A stretch of 8,405 nucleotides of DNA from an uncultured Collinsella sp. (lineage in GTDB: Bacteria > Actinomycetota > Coriobacteriia > Coriobacteriales > Coriobacteriaceae), in contig USMA01000037.1 of the NCBI GenBank assembly GCA_900555765.1, positions 1 to 8,405 of the forward strand, written 5' to 3'. Below the pieces are notes generated by a model, which was not told where the DNA came from, made no database searches, and saw only the letters and a program-made list of their open reading frames with translations. Position numbers and translations under genes: made by a program. Shown piece after piece: positions 1 through 6,708 of this stretch. Position 1 is the first letter of the stretch. Each line of letters begins with the position of its first letter.

Positions 1-758
1 TGACCGCCGTCGATGGACTGGATGCCGGAGCGGATGATCTCGGAGAGGTAAGCGCCGGAGTTCAGAGCCAGCGCCACCACGGCGGGGAAGAACCGGTCAA
101 AGCGGATGAAGCCGAACAGCGTGAAGCCCGGCAGAACCTTGATGTTCGCAAAGACCACATAGAAGATCAGGAAGATCTGCACGATCACGTCCGGGTGGAA
201 TTCGATCATCGTGCTCATCAGCGACGACGTCTCCGTGGCCACCGCCGCGGCCGCGGCCACCGTGGAGTTCTTCAGCAACGCGATCAGCGTATTGCCGAGA
301 GGCGCGACCGAGCCGCGGAACGCCTGCGGCAGGATGATCTGAGTGGCGGCCTGCATGAAGTTCAGGCCCAACGCGCGGGCGGCCTCGGCTTGACCAAGCG
401 GCACGGTGTTGATGCCGGAGCGCAGCGATTCACATACGAAAGCCGCGGTGTACAGGCTCAGGCCCGTCACCGCCAGCCAGAAGAAGTTCGTGACGAACGT
501 GTCGGAGAACGTGAGCTTGAGCTGCGCGTAGGCGCCCAGCACCATGAACACCATGATGATGGTCAGCGGCAGGTTCTTGAACAGTTCGACGTAGGCACCG
601 GAAACGGTACGGAGCGAGGCGATCGGAGATATGCGCATCATCACGAGGATGACGCCCAGAATCGTGGAGAACAACGCCGACCACAGGGTCAGCTCGATGT
701 TCACCAGAAACGCGCCGGGAATGTTGTATTGGCTGAACAACGCGAGGAATCCGTCCAT
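1..758 (-). CDS. gluC: GluC-type amino acid ABC permease, 3' partial, fused in frame to part of a second permease
   Basis: The ATG at 758-756 overlaps the gluB stop (TGATG), so the two are translationally coupled. The 252 visible codons run off the left edge. Residues 1 to about 198 read as a GluC permease: first membrane segment near 18-40, the FKNLPLT segment at 60-66, and the EAA loop at about 123-147 (GQAEAARALG then ILPQAFRGS), which docks on the ATPase. Family members end about 20-30 residues after position 195. Here, from about residue 193-199 (QIFLIF), the chain continues with YVVFANIKVLPGF and then NSGAYLSEIIRSGIQSIDGG. That last segment normally precedes the EAA loop of a HisM/GlnP-type permease. 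The protein therefore returns to mid-permease sequence after finishing its own core. This could be a true fusion by recombination or an assembly join; I lean to the latter. The first 190 residues are a confident permease, while the product as a whole is doubtful. Confidence 0.75.
   Translation of the reverse strand, partial: MDGFLALFSQYNIPGAFLVNIELTLWSALFSTILGVILVMMRISPIASLRTVSGAYVELFKNLPLTIIMVFMVLGAYAQLKLTFSDTFVTNFFWLAVTGLSLYTAAFVCESLRSGINTVPLGQAEAARALGLNFMQAATQIILPQAFRGSVAPLGNTLIALLKNSTVAAAAAVATETSSLMSTMIEFHPDVIVQIFLIFYVVFANIKVLPGFTLFGFIRFDRFFPAVVALALNSGAYLSEIIRSGIQSIDGG
162..182. other. Putative junction inside the left-edge permease gene
   Basis: On the minus strand these bases encode VQIFLIF, residues 193-199 of the left-edge permease. 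This short hydrophobic stretch fits both contexts: the GluC C-terminal membrane segment (PDVIxxIFLIF) and the start of a permease core (TPxxVQIFLIFY). Before it the protein is GluC-like; after it the protein matches the pre-EAA part of another permease. A short stretch shared by two genes is what either microhomology recombination or a k-mer misjoin would leave. The exact breakpoint cannot be fixed from sequence alone. Confidence 0.55.
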
Positions 759-1600
759 CACTTATTCCCCTTTCCTTTCGGCTCCGGCGGATTGTACTTG
801 GCGTTCGGCGTGTAGGCCACTCCCCTGGCGTTGTCGGAAATGGCCCTTTGCCAAGATCCGTCCTGAATCATATCGGTGATGGCGTTGTTGATTTTGTTCT
901 TCAGCTCGGTGTTGCCCTTCTTGACACCGATGCCGTAATACTCCTGGGTGAACGGCTTGCCCACCACGCGCAGGCGTCCACGTGAGGCGGATGCGAGGCC
1001 GGCGAGAATGATGTCGTCGGTGGTGGCGGCGTCCACAATGCCGGAAAGCAACGCGGTGGCGCATTCCGCCATGCCGGGCTGTTCCATCAGCTGGGTCTGC
1101 TTGGCGAACTTCTCCTTGACGTTGACGGCGGATGTGGTGCCGGTCATGGAGCACAGCCGCTTGCCGTTCAGATCCTTAGGTCCGTCAATGCCGGTTTCGT
1201 CCTTGCGTACCAGCAGATCCTGTCCGGCCACGAAATACGGGCCGGCGAAATCGACGACCTTCTTGCGTTCGTCGGTGATGGAATAGGATGCGACGATGTA
1301 ATCGACATCGCCGTTCTGCAGCATAGCCTCACGCTGCTTGGACGGCGATTCCTTCCATACGATCTCGTCTTCGGAATAGCCGAGTTTCTTGGCCACGTAC
1401 TTGGCCACGTCCACGTCGAAGCCGACGTAGGTGCCGTTCTTCTTGAAGCCCAGGCCAGGCTGGTCGAATTTGATGCCGATGCGGATCTTGCCGGTTTCGT
1501 CCGCGCCGCATGCGGATACCGCGAACACGCACGCGCACGCGCAGAATGCCGCGACGGCTCTGCGCAACATGCGTTTCGCCGTGATCGAAAGTGGTTTCAT
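758..1600 (-). CDS. gluB: Glutamate-type ABC transporter substrate-binding lipoprotein
   Basis: This 280-residue extracytoplasmic solute-binding protein (SBP_bac_3 family) captures an acidic or amide amino acid and delivers it to the GluC/GluD permeases. The signal peptide has basic residues (KR at 9-10, RR at 13-14), a hydrophobic stretch to about 28, and a lipobox V-S-A-C with the lipid-modified Cys31. Family marks are KIRIGIKFDQPGLGFK (38-53), GFDVDVA (60-66), SITDERKK with FAGPYF (107-123), and TTDDIILAG (193-201). Cys150 and Cys180 sit where actinobacterial GluB proteins carry a cysteine pair, so a disulfide is likely (inferred). AAGGA precedes the ATG with suitable spacing, and the gene starts 36 bp after gluA. 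Glutamate codons are 7 GAA to 6 GAG, unlike the lipoprotein at 4066-5061 (1 GAA in 19), which suggests a different genomic origin. The style resembles Bifidobacterium or Corynebacterium GluB. The glutamate specificity is inferred from family resemblance. Confidence 0.88.
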   Translation of the reverse strand: MKPLSITAKRMLRRAVAAFCACACVFAVSACGADETGKIRIGIKFDQPGLGFKKNGTYVGFDVDVAKYVAKKLGYSEDEIVWKESPSKQREAMLQNGDVDYIVASYSITDERKKVVDFAGPYFVAGQDLLVRKDETGIDGPKDLNGKRLCSMTGTTSAVNVKEKFAKQTQLMEQPGMAECATALLSGIVDAATTDDIILAGLASASRGRLRVVGKPFTQEYYGIGVKKGNTELKNKINNAITDMIQDGSWQRAISDNARGVAYTPNAKYNPPEPKGKGNK

Positions 1601-1636
1601 ATCAGGTTCCTTCTTCTGTCGTTATGTTCCGTCACT

Positions 1637-2401
1637 TCAGTGGGTGAGGATCTTCGACAGGAAGTCCTTGGCGCGATCGGTCTTCGGATGTTCGAAGAAG
1701 TCGTCCGGCGTGCTCTGTTCGAGAATCTGTCCGTCGGCCATGAACACGACCTTGTCGGCCACCTTGCGCGCGAAACCCATCTCGTGGGTCACGCACAGCA
1801 TGGTCATGCCTTCGTGGGCGAGTTCGACCATGACGTCAAGCACTTCGTTGACCATTTCCGGGTCGAGCGCGGACGTTGGCTCGTCGAACAGCATGACCTT
1901 CGGCTGCATGGCGAGGGCGCGGGCGATGGCCACACGCTGCTGCTGGCCGCCGGACAGCTGCGACGGCATTTTGGAGGCCTGCGAGGCCACGCCGACGCGG
2001 CCCAGCAGATCCATGGCCAGGTCCTCGGCTTCCTTCTTGTCCATGTGGCGCACCTTGATGGGCGCGAGGGTAACGTTTTCAAGGATCGTCTTGTTGGCGA
2101 ACAGGTTGAACGACTGGAACACCATGCCGACTTCGGCGCGCAGCTGCGCGAGCTGTCTGCCCTCCTGGGGCAGCGCCTTGCCGTCGATGCGGATGTCGCC
2201 CGACTCGATGGTCTCCAGGCGGTTGATGGTGCGGCACATGGTCGACTTGCCCGAGCCCGAGGGACCGATCACAACGACGACCTCGCCGCGGTCGACCGAG
2301 AGATTGATGTCGTTGAGGACGTGCAGATCGCCATAGTGCTTATCGACGTGTCTGAGCTCGATCAGCGGCTGATTGCCGGTGGAAGAGGTGCTCTGTGCCA
2401 T
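1637..2401 (-). CDS. gluA: Polar amino acid ABC transporter ATP-binding protein, possibly mosaic
   Basis: This complete 254-residue ATPase of the GlnQ/GluA class powers amino acid uptake from the cytoplasmic face. Every ABC motif is intact: A-loop Tyr23, Walker [10 protein letters not shown] (46-54), Q-loop Gln96 in VFQSFNLF, signature LSGGQQQR (149-156), Walker B VMLFDEP (169-175), D-loop SALD (177-180) and H-loop His206. AAGGAG (2416-2411) lies 9 nt before the ATG, and the gene begins 36 bp after the GluD-type permease. The first five Glu codons (residues 15-80) are all GAG. Of the next twelve (residues 90-237), nine are GAA. The 5' part thus matches the genes upstream (5061-2438) and the 3' part matches gluB downstream. 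A recombination or assembly crossover inside this highly conserved gene is a plausible explanation. Function as an ATPase is certain; its natural partner set is not. Confidence 0.92.
   Translation of the reverse strand: MAQSTSSTGNQPLIELRHVDKHYGDLHVLNDINLSVDRGEVVVVIGPSGSGKSTMCRTINRLETIESGDIRIDGKALPQEGRQLAQLRAEVGMVFQSFNLFANKTILENVTLAPIKVRHMDKKEAEDLAMDLLGRVGVASQASKMPSQLSGGQQQRVAIARALAMQPKVMLFDEPTSALDPEMVNEVLDVMVELAHEGMTMLCVTHEMGFARKVADKVVFMADGQILEQSTPDDFFEHPKTDRAKDFLSKILTH
2132..2162. other. Putative crossover zone within gluA
   Basis: The last GAG of the uniform 5' stretch is codon 80 (2164-2162) and the first GAA is codon 90 (2134-2132). The zone just 3' of it encodes [15 protein letters not shown], one of the most conserved stretches of this ATPase family and so a likely place for homologous exchange or assembly path switching. 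Only codon choice supports the position, and a later breakpoint, down to about 1960, would also fit. Confidence 0.4.
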
Positions 2402-2437
2402 GGTGCTCGGCTCCTTATGACTCGAAATGGTAAAGCG

Positions 2438-3271
2438 TTAGCGGATGATGGTCGCGCCGGTCTTGTGCGAAACATAGACAGCGGCCTTGTTGATCGCGAC
2501 GTTGATGAGGATGTAGATGACCGCGATAACCAGGTAGACCGACACGAGGGCGTCGTAGTTGGTAATGAGCACGCGGGCGTTTTGCATGAGGTCGGGGTAG
2601 CTCACCACGTAGGCAACGGTGGTGTCCTTGACTACGACCACAAGCTGCGAAATCAAGGACGGAATGATAAATCGAATAGCCTGCGGCAATACGATTTTAA
2701 AGGTGATTTTAGCCTTGGAGAGACCGAGCGCCTGGGCCGCCTCGACCTGCCCGCGCGGTACGGCGTTGACGCCGGCGCGGAAAATCTCGGCAAGTACGCC
2801 GGCTGCAGCGAGCGCGACGGGAAGCGTGAGCATCCAAAACGACGGCAGCGCGATCTTGTACTGGGGCAGCACCAAAAAGAAGAAGTAGATGAACAGCAGG
2901 CTTGGCACGCCGCGGAAGAAATCGGTGAGCACGCGGCAGACCAGCTGCAGCGGCTTAATGTCGCTGGTGCGGCCGAGCATAAGGGCTAAGCCCAGCACCA
3001 GCGCGATGGCGCCAGCGGTGAGTGCGACTTTAACGGTACCCTCAAAGCCGGCAAGTAAGAACTTCCAGGTGGTGAGGTGAGTAAAGAAATACCAATAGTG
3101 GACCGAAAGCTGACCGGTCACATAAAAGCGCTGCAACACGAGGGCGACGAGTGCGGCGACGGCAACAAGCGAGATGGCGGTGCCGATGCGAATCTTGGCG
3201 CGCATCTTGGGGCCGGGAGCCTCGTAGAGCGCATCGCGCATGGTAAGCGCAGGGGAGGAGTGCTTGCTCAT
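2438..3271 (-). CDS. gluD: GluD-type amino acid ABC transporter permease
   Basis: This 277-residue inner-membrane permease (HisM/GlnP class, BPD_transp_1 fold) forms half of the translocation channel. It starts with a cytoplasmic tail containing the actinobacterial GluD-like YEAPGPKMRAKIRI (16-29). A membrane segment follows at about 31-47, then DFFRGVPSLLFIYF (117-130) and hydrophobic spans near 78-100, 146-163, 202-215 and 245-262. The EAA loop is at about 176-198 (QVEAAQALG then IVLPQA), and VVKDTTVAYVV (213-223) is typical of GluD. The start ATG overlaps the stop of the preceding permease by 4 bp (ATGA), so the two are translationally coupled and probably form a heterodimer. It retains a few TTA/ATT-type codons that the left part of the window lacks, in keeping with a Coriobacteriia-style source. 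The glutamate assignment rests on family resemblance. Confidence 0.88.
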   Translation of the reverse strand: MSKHSSPALTMRDALYEAPGPKMRAKIRIGTAISLVAVAALVALVLQRFYVTGQLSVHYWYFFTHLTTWKFLLAGFEGTVKVALTAGAIALVLGLALMLGRTSDIKPLQLVCRVLTDFFRGVPSLLFIYFFFLVLPQYKIALPSFWMLTLPVALAAAGVLAEIFRAGVNAVPRGQVEAAQALGLSKAKITFKIVLPQAIRFIIPSLISQLVVVVKDTTVAYVVSYPDLMQNARVLITNYDALVSVYLVIAVIYILINVAINKAAVYVSHKTGATIIR

Positions 3272-3927
3272 CGGAGGATCCTCACCTTCTTATCGATGTA
3301 GTTGCCAATGTGGCTCACCACAAAGGCCGTGCCCAGGTAGCCGAGCGCCGAGATAAAGAACGCGGCGACGCCGCCAAGTGAGCGCGTGTTGATATAGCTC
3401 ACCACGCCGGTGAGCTCCTGCGGCTTAAGCGGCACCTGGCTGCCGAGCGCAGTGGTGAGCATGACGGCGATAAAGAGGTTGGTCATGGGCAATACGCTTG
3501 AGCGCAGTGCCTGCGGAATCACGATTTTGGCGAGGATGCGGTTAAAGCTCATGCCGAGCGAGCGGGCGGCTTCCACCTGGCCGACGCCGACGGTGTTGAT
3601 GCCGCTCATAAAGTTTTCGGAGCCAAAGGCCGAGCCCAAAAGGACCGTGGCGACGATAACGCAGGTGCGGTAGGGCAGAACGACCTTGAGCGGCGGCAGC
3701 GCATAGACGACGATGATGAGCAGCGCGATGCCGGGGATGTTACGGAAGACCTGGACATACAGGTCGCCAAAGACGCGCAGTGGCTTGAGCGGCGACACGC
3801 GCATCACGGTGACGGCGACGGCCAGTACCATGGCGATGGCAAACGACTCAAGCGTCATGCCCCAGGTGGCTAGCAGCGCGTCGATATAGTTCTGGCCATA
3901 GAGCGACCAGAGCTCGGAGAGACTCAT
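3268..3927 (-). CDS. GluC-type amino acid ABC transporter permease
   Basis: This 219-residue permease of the polar amino acid uptake family partners with the GluD-type permease that follows it. Hydrophobic spans lie near 24-42, 66-79, 88-103 and 187-205. FRNIPGIALLII (61-72) corresponds to the conserved segment after the first membrane span. The EAA loop is clear at about 116-140 (GQVEAARSLG then IVIPQA). The start follows a strong GGGAGG ribosome site about 6-11 nt before the ATG. Its stop overlaps the next start (ATGA). A hairpin lies between it and the upstream lipoprotein gene. A second GluC permease at the left edge of the window has different sequence, so the two are not a recent duplication. 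Confidence 0.87.
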   Translation of the reverse strand: MSLSELWSLYGQNYIDALLATWGMTLESFAIAMVLAVAVTVMRVSPLKPLRVFGDLYVQVFRNIPGIALLIIVVYALPPLKVVLPYRTCVIVATVLLGSAFGSENFMSGINTVGVGQVEAARSLGMSFNRILAKIVIPQALRSSVLPMTNLFIAVMLTTALGSQVPLKPQELTGVVSYINTRSLGGVAAFFISALGYLGTAFVVSHIGNYIDKKVRILR

Positions 3928-3951
3928 GCGGACCTCCCGCCGATAAGGAAA

Positions 3952-3977
3952 GGGGCTCCCGTGTGTACGGAAGCCCC
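3952..3977 (-). terminator. Hairpin between binding-protein and permease genes, likely partial terminator
   Basis: The arms 3952-3961 (GGGGCTCCCG) and 3968-3977 (CGGAAGCCCC) pair over 10 positions with one C-A mismatch and a 6-nt loop. Read on the minus strand, the stem is followed by TTTCCTTAT, a moderate U-rich tail. It lies after the lipoprotein stop and ends about 25 bp before the permease ATG. Such a site often lets the binding protein be made in excess over the permeases; that role is inferred. It could alternatively act as an mRNA-stabilising 3' stem. Confidence 0.6.
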
Positions 3978-4065
3978 GACAACTTAGTAAGGAAACAGTT
4001 TATCGCAATAAAGCGCATCGTGCGTTTCCATATGGTTTCGTTGCGGCCGTTACCAGGCTCGTTGC

Positions 4066-5061
4066 CTAGGCGCCGATCTCGGGCAGCTCGGGAACGTTGG
4101 TGTCGCCCGTACGGTCGCCGATGCAGATCTGCCACAGCTCAGTCCAGGTGCCGTCGTCCTCGATCTTCTTAAGGAAGTCGTTGACAAAGGCGACGCCGTC
4201 GGAATCGAGCGGCAGGCCGATGCCATAGGGCTCTTTGCTGCCGAAGGGCTTGCCGGCGATCTTGTATTTGCCGGGCTCGCGGACCAGCGCGCTCTGCTGC
4301 ATGTTGTTATCGATGACGTAGGCGTCAACGCGGCCCTGCTGGAGTGCCTGGCGGGCCTCCTCGTCGGTCTTGAACTCCTGCTGGCTGGCCTTGGGAGCGA
4401 ACTCCTCCAGGATGGCGGGGCCGTTGGAGCCGGACTGGACGGCGACGTTCTTGTCGGCCAGGTCGTCGACGCTCTTGATGTCGTCGTTATCGGCAAGCAC
4501 CAGGATGGCCTGCTGCGTGTAGTAATAGGGCCCGGCAAAGGAGACGAGCTTCTTGCGCTCATCGGTGATGGTGTAGGTGGCAAAGACAGCGTCGACCTGG
4601 CCGTTCTGCAGGACAGACTCGCGCGTGTCCGAGGTCACCTGGGTGATCTCGACCTTGTTCTCGCCCAGAATGTAGTTGGACAGGAGCTGTGCGATACCGG
4701 CATCGAAGCCGCGGGTCTGACCGTCTTTCTCGTTGAGGAGGGAGAAGAGCGTGGAGGTCTGAACGCCACCGATCTTAAAGACGCCGGCGTCCTTGACGGC
4801 CGTGGCCCAGGTGCTGGCGGCGATGGCGTCGTCATCGGCCCTGGGGCCGTTGTCGACGAGCTTGTCGAACGCCTTGGCGTCGAGCGTGGTAGAAGCCTCG
4901 GTATCTTCGGAGCTCTTGGAGGAGCCAGCGGCGGAACCCTTGTCGGCCTCGGCACTGGTATCGGAGCAGCCGGCAAGACCAAGGCCGGCGACGGTTGCGA
5001 AGGTGGCGGCGACGAAGCCGCGGCGGTCGAGAACGACCTGCTGGGAGAGGTTTTTGCTCAT
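4066..5061 (-). CDS. Amino acid ABC transporter substrate-binding lipoprotein with Tat-like signal
   Basis: This 331-residue solute-binding protein (SBP_bac_3 family) is the first gene of the minus-strand cluster. The signal contains LDRRGFVA (11-18), a twin-arginine-like motif, a hydrophobic stretch, and a lipobox L-A-G-C with Cys32. That suggests a Tat-exported lipoprotein, as is common in Coriobacteriia (inferred). Residues 33-60 form a Ser/Ala/Glu-rich linker. The binding domain starts near 92 and shows ESVLQNGQVDAVFATYTITDERKK (148-171), FAGPYYYTQQ (175-184) and DAYVIDNN (246-253). The usual SBP_bac_3 acidic ligand contact would be Asp251. It is longer than the GluB in this window and clearly different in sequence. 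Glu codons are 18 GAG and 1 GAA. A promoter lies upstream, and AAAGG precedes the ATG. Glutamate, glutamine or aspartate are all possible ligands; I do not assign a symbol. Confidence 0.88.
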   Translation of the reverse strand: MSKNLSQQVVLDRRGFVAATFATVAGLGLAGCSDTSAEADKGSAAGSSKSSEDTEASTTLDAKAFDKLVDNGPRADDDAIAASTWATAVKDAGVFKIGGVQTSTLFSLLNEKDGQTRGFDAGIAQLLSNYILGENKVEITQVTSDTRESVLQNGQVDAVFATYTITDERKKLVSFAGPYYYTQQAILVLADNDDIKSVDDLADKNVAVQSGSNGPAILEEFAPKASQQEFKTDEEARQALQQGRVDAYVIDNNMQQSALVREPGKYKIAGKPFGSKEPYGIGLPLDSDGVAFVNDFLKKIEDDGTWTELWQICIGDRTGDTNVPELPEIGA

Positions 5062-5104
5062 GGGAGAACACCTTTCTCAATAAAATCCCTAGCGGTTGAG
5101 TAGA

Positions 5105-5134
5105 GTTATACCCTATCCCGCTCAGATGGGTCAA
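5105..5134 (-). promoter_or_regulatory. Sigma70-like promoter for the amino acid transporter cluster
   Basis: On the minus strand, TTGACC (5134-5129) and TATAAC (5110-5105) are separated by 18 bp and each differs from consensus by one base. Transcription would begin near 5097, leaving a leader of about 36 nt before the ATG at 5061. That leader is too short to hold a riboswitch or T-box. Confidence 0.65.
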
Positions 5135-5181
5135 CACGAAATAACTCAGAAACATACTTACCTTATGGGTTATTCTGCCTA

Positions 5182-5220
5182 CCAAAAAGGGACAGGTTTA
5201 TTTTGGCAGGTTTTATCTGG
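5182..5220. repeat. GGGACAGG-type intergenic repeat with tandem 14-mers
   Basis: CCAAAA (5182-5187) and TTTTGG (5201-5206) form an inverted pair around AGGGACAGG. Two adjacent 14-mers, CAGGTTTATTTTGG (5193-5206) and CAGGTTTTATCTGG (5207-5220), match at 11 of 14 positions. The stretch is far more AT-rich than the genes around it. The GGGACAG core with flanking A/T runs resembles interspersed repeats seen near REP-associated (Y1) transposases in other bacteria; that link is inferred and no transposase is present here. It could also be an operator for the divergent promoters. Confidence 0.4.
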
Positions 5221-5285
5221 GCAAACGTCGATTATTACAGCTGGGATAGCGCTTTGCAGACGGCATGATCGCTCGTGGCGGTCGC

Positions 5286-5291
5286 TATAAT
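5286..5291 (+). promoter_or_regulatory. Consensus -10 box upstream of the alcohol dehydrogenase
   Basis: A perfect TATAAT lies 40 bp before the start codon. No good -35 is found at 16-19 bp; the nearest TTGCAG (5254-5259) is 26 bp away. The promoter may depend on an activator, or the box may be fortuitous. The ribosome site AAGGAG is at 5318-5323, 7 nt before the ATG. Confidence 0.45.
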
Positions 5292-5330
5292 GGCGGCAAC
5301 GCGACGCATATATAAGTAAGGAGATCGCGT

Positions 5331-6533
5331 ATGAACGGCTATTCTTTTTTCGCGCCGACCAAGGTGCTGTTTGGCGCGGGCAAGTTGGGCGAGCTGGGCG
5401 CGCAGAAGCTACCCGGCACCAAAGCGCTCATCGTTACGACCGGCGGCAACTCGGTCAAGCGCTTTGGATACCTGAGACGCGCGGAGGCGGAGCTCGAACG
5501 CGCCGGCGTGGCGCATGAGTTGTTCGATCGCATTGAGCCCAATCCCCTGCGCGAGACCGTCAACGCGGGTGGCTGGATGGCGCGCACCCATGGCTGTGAT
5601 TTTGTACTGGCGCTCGGCGGCGGCTCGGTCATGGACGGCAGCAAGGGCATCTGCGCGGTGGCGGCCAACCCGCATACTGATGCCGAGGGCAACGAGTGCC
5701 CCGGTGACATCTGGGACTTTGTCAATGGTGGCACTGCGCTCGGCCTGCCTATCCCAAACGATCCGCTGCCGCTTGTTTGCGTGACCACCACGGCGGGTAC
5801 CGGCTCCGAGGTCGATGCGGGCGGTGTCCTGTCCTGCGAGGAAAATGACGAGAAGCTTCGCTTGGGCGATCCGCGCCTGTTTCCGGTGCTTTCGATCGTT
5901 GATCCCGAGCTCATGGTGAGCGTTCCGGCACGTCTGACCGCCTATCAGGGATTCGACGCCCTGTTCCATTGCGTTGAGTGCTATGTGTCGAATACCAACA
6001 CGCCCATGGGCGACATGGTTTGCCGCGAAGGCATTCGCCGTGCCGCCGCGGCGCTGCCTACGTGTGTCAATAATGGCGATGACCTGGAGGCGCGCTCGAG
6101 CCTTGCGTTTGCCAATACGCTCGGCGGTTATGCCATGGATGCCTCGGGCACCACGGGCTCGCATGGTCTTGAACATGGCATGAGTGCGCATCATAACGAC
6201 TTGCCGCACGGTGCCGGACTCATCATGATCGCGCGTGCTTACCATACGTGGATGATCGACCGCGGCGCCGCGCCCGAGCGCTATATCGACATGGCGCGTC
6301 TGATGGGTAATGCTACCGCCAGCGATCCGCACGATTTTGTAATTGAACTCACACGTCTGATGGAGGCTTGCCACGTGGCCGACCTCGCCATGAGCGAATG
6401 GGGGATTACGGCAGAAGAACTGCCGGCCATCGCGCACAATGCTCTGACGACCAACGGCGTCCTGTTCAGCCACGACCCCGTAACGCTGACCGACCCCGAC
6501 GTCGTCGAAATCCTCAAGCAAAGCTATCGATAA
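5331..6533 (+). CDS. Iron-containing alcohol dehydrogenase
   Basis: This complete 400-residue enzyme belongs to the group III (Fe-ADH) family, which uses NAD(P)H to interconvert alcohols and aldehydes or ketones in the cytoplasm. The N-terminal Rossmann-like half has the dinucleotide-binding GGGSVMDGSK (96-105) and TTTAGTGSEV (152-161). The metal ligands of the family are all visible: Asp209 and His213 in FDALFHCVE, His278 in SHGLEHGM, and His293 in LPHGAGL. His282 is also conserved. Length and architecture are normal, and the start has AAGGAG 7 nt upstream. Residues 113-135, between the GGGS motif and TTTAGTG, match the insert seen in butanol-dehydrogenase-like members. The gene stands alone, divergent from the transporter cluster and convergent with the DXS-like gene. 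The substrate cannot be read from sequence; ethanol, butanol or 1,2-diol aldehydes are all possible in a fermenting gut anaerobe. Confidence 0.93.
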   Translation: MNGYSFFAPTKVLFGAGKLGELGAQKLPGTKALIVTTGGNSVKRFGYLRRAEAELERAGVAHELFDRIEPNPLRETVNAGGWMARTHGCDFVLALGGGSVMDGSKGICAVAANPHTDAEGNECPGDIWDFVNGGTALGLPIPNDPLPLVCVTTTAGTGSEVDAGGVLSCEENDEKLRLGDPRLFPVLSIVDPELMVSVPARLTAYQGFDALFHCVECYVSNTNTPMGDMVCREGIRRAAAALPTCVNNGDDLEARSSLAFANTLGGYAMDASGTTGSHGLEHGMSAHHNDLPHGAGLIMIARAYHTWMIDRGAAPERYIDMARLMGNATASDPHDFVIELTRLMEACHVADLAMSEWGITAEELPAIAHNALTTNGVLFSHDPVTLTDPDVVEILKQSYR

Positions 6534-6547
6534 TTGCCTTGCTGCTT

Positions 6548-6606
6548 TGTCTCAATCTGTAACATCTGCAGCCGTTTTTGCCGAGCAACTGTTACAGATC
6601 GAGATT
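6548..6606. repeat. Interrupted palindrome unit 1
   Basis: The left arm 6548-6564 is TGTCTCAATCTGTAACA and the right arm is 6590-6606. The inner 15 bp pair with one mismatch. The centre is 25 nt with a TTTTT run. A short T tract follows the right arm on the plus strand, so this unit alone might also end transcription of the alcohol dehydrogenase gene, which stops 14 bp upstream. Confidence 0.85.
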
Positions 6607-6627
6607 TTCTCTTCAGGGGAATTCGAA

Positions 6628-6686
6628 TGTCTCAATCTGTAACATCTGGACGGCCAAAAGGTCTCTATCTGTTACAGATTGAGACA
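6628..6686. repeat. Interrupted palindrome unit 2, perfect arms
   Basis: The left arm 6628-6644 is identical to that of unit 1. The right arm 6670-6686 (TGTTACAGATTGAGACA) is its exact reverse complement, giving 17 perfect pairs. The centre is again 25 nt and contains GGCC-AAAA-GGTC, able to form a small inner stem. No T tract follows on either strand. Confidence 0.9.
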
Positions 6687-6708
6687 AAGGTCAGGGACTA
6701 AGACGTCT

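Noticed and set aside
1431..2336. Plus-strand open frame of 301 codons
   Set aside because: It spans gluB, the gap and gluA in antisense, is rich in Ser/Arg/Met and shows no family motif.
1640..2989. Long plus-strand open frame of 449 codons
   Set aside because: It is antisense to gluA and gluD, whose motifs are intact; its Arg/His/Asp-rich translation has no recognisable domain. It is a high-GC shadow.
4011..4027. Small hairpin AAGCGCA/TGCGTTT as a terminator
   Set aside because: The stem is 7 bp with a wobble pair and a 3-nt loop, with only TTTATT after it; the nearby hairpin at 3952-3977 is stronger.
5062..5104. Riboswitch or T-box leader before the transporter cluster
   Set aside because: The predicted leader is only about 36 nt and shows no conserved leader structure.
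5409..6521. Minus-strand open frame of 370 codons opposite the alcohol dehydrogenase
   Set aside because: The alcohol dehydrogenase has complete motifs and a ribosome site. The antisense frame has neither and a biased composition typical of shadows.
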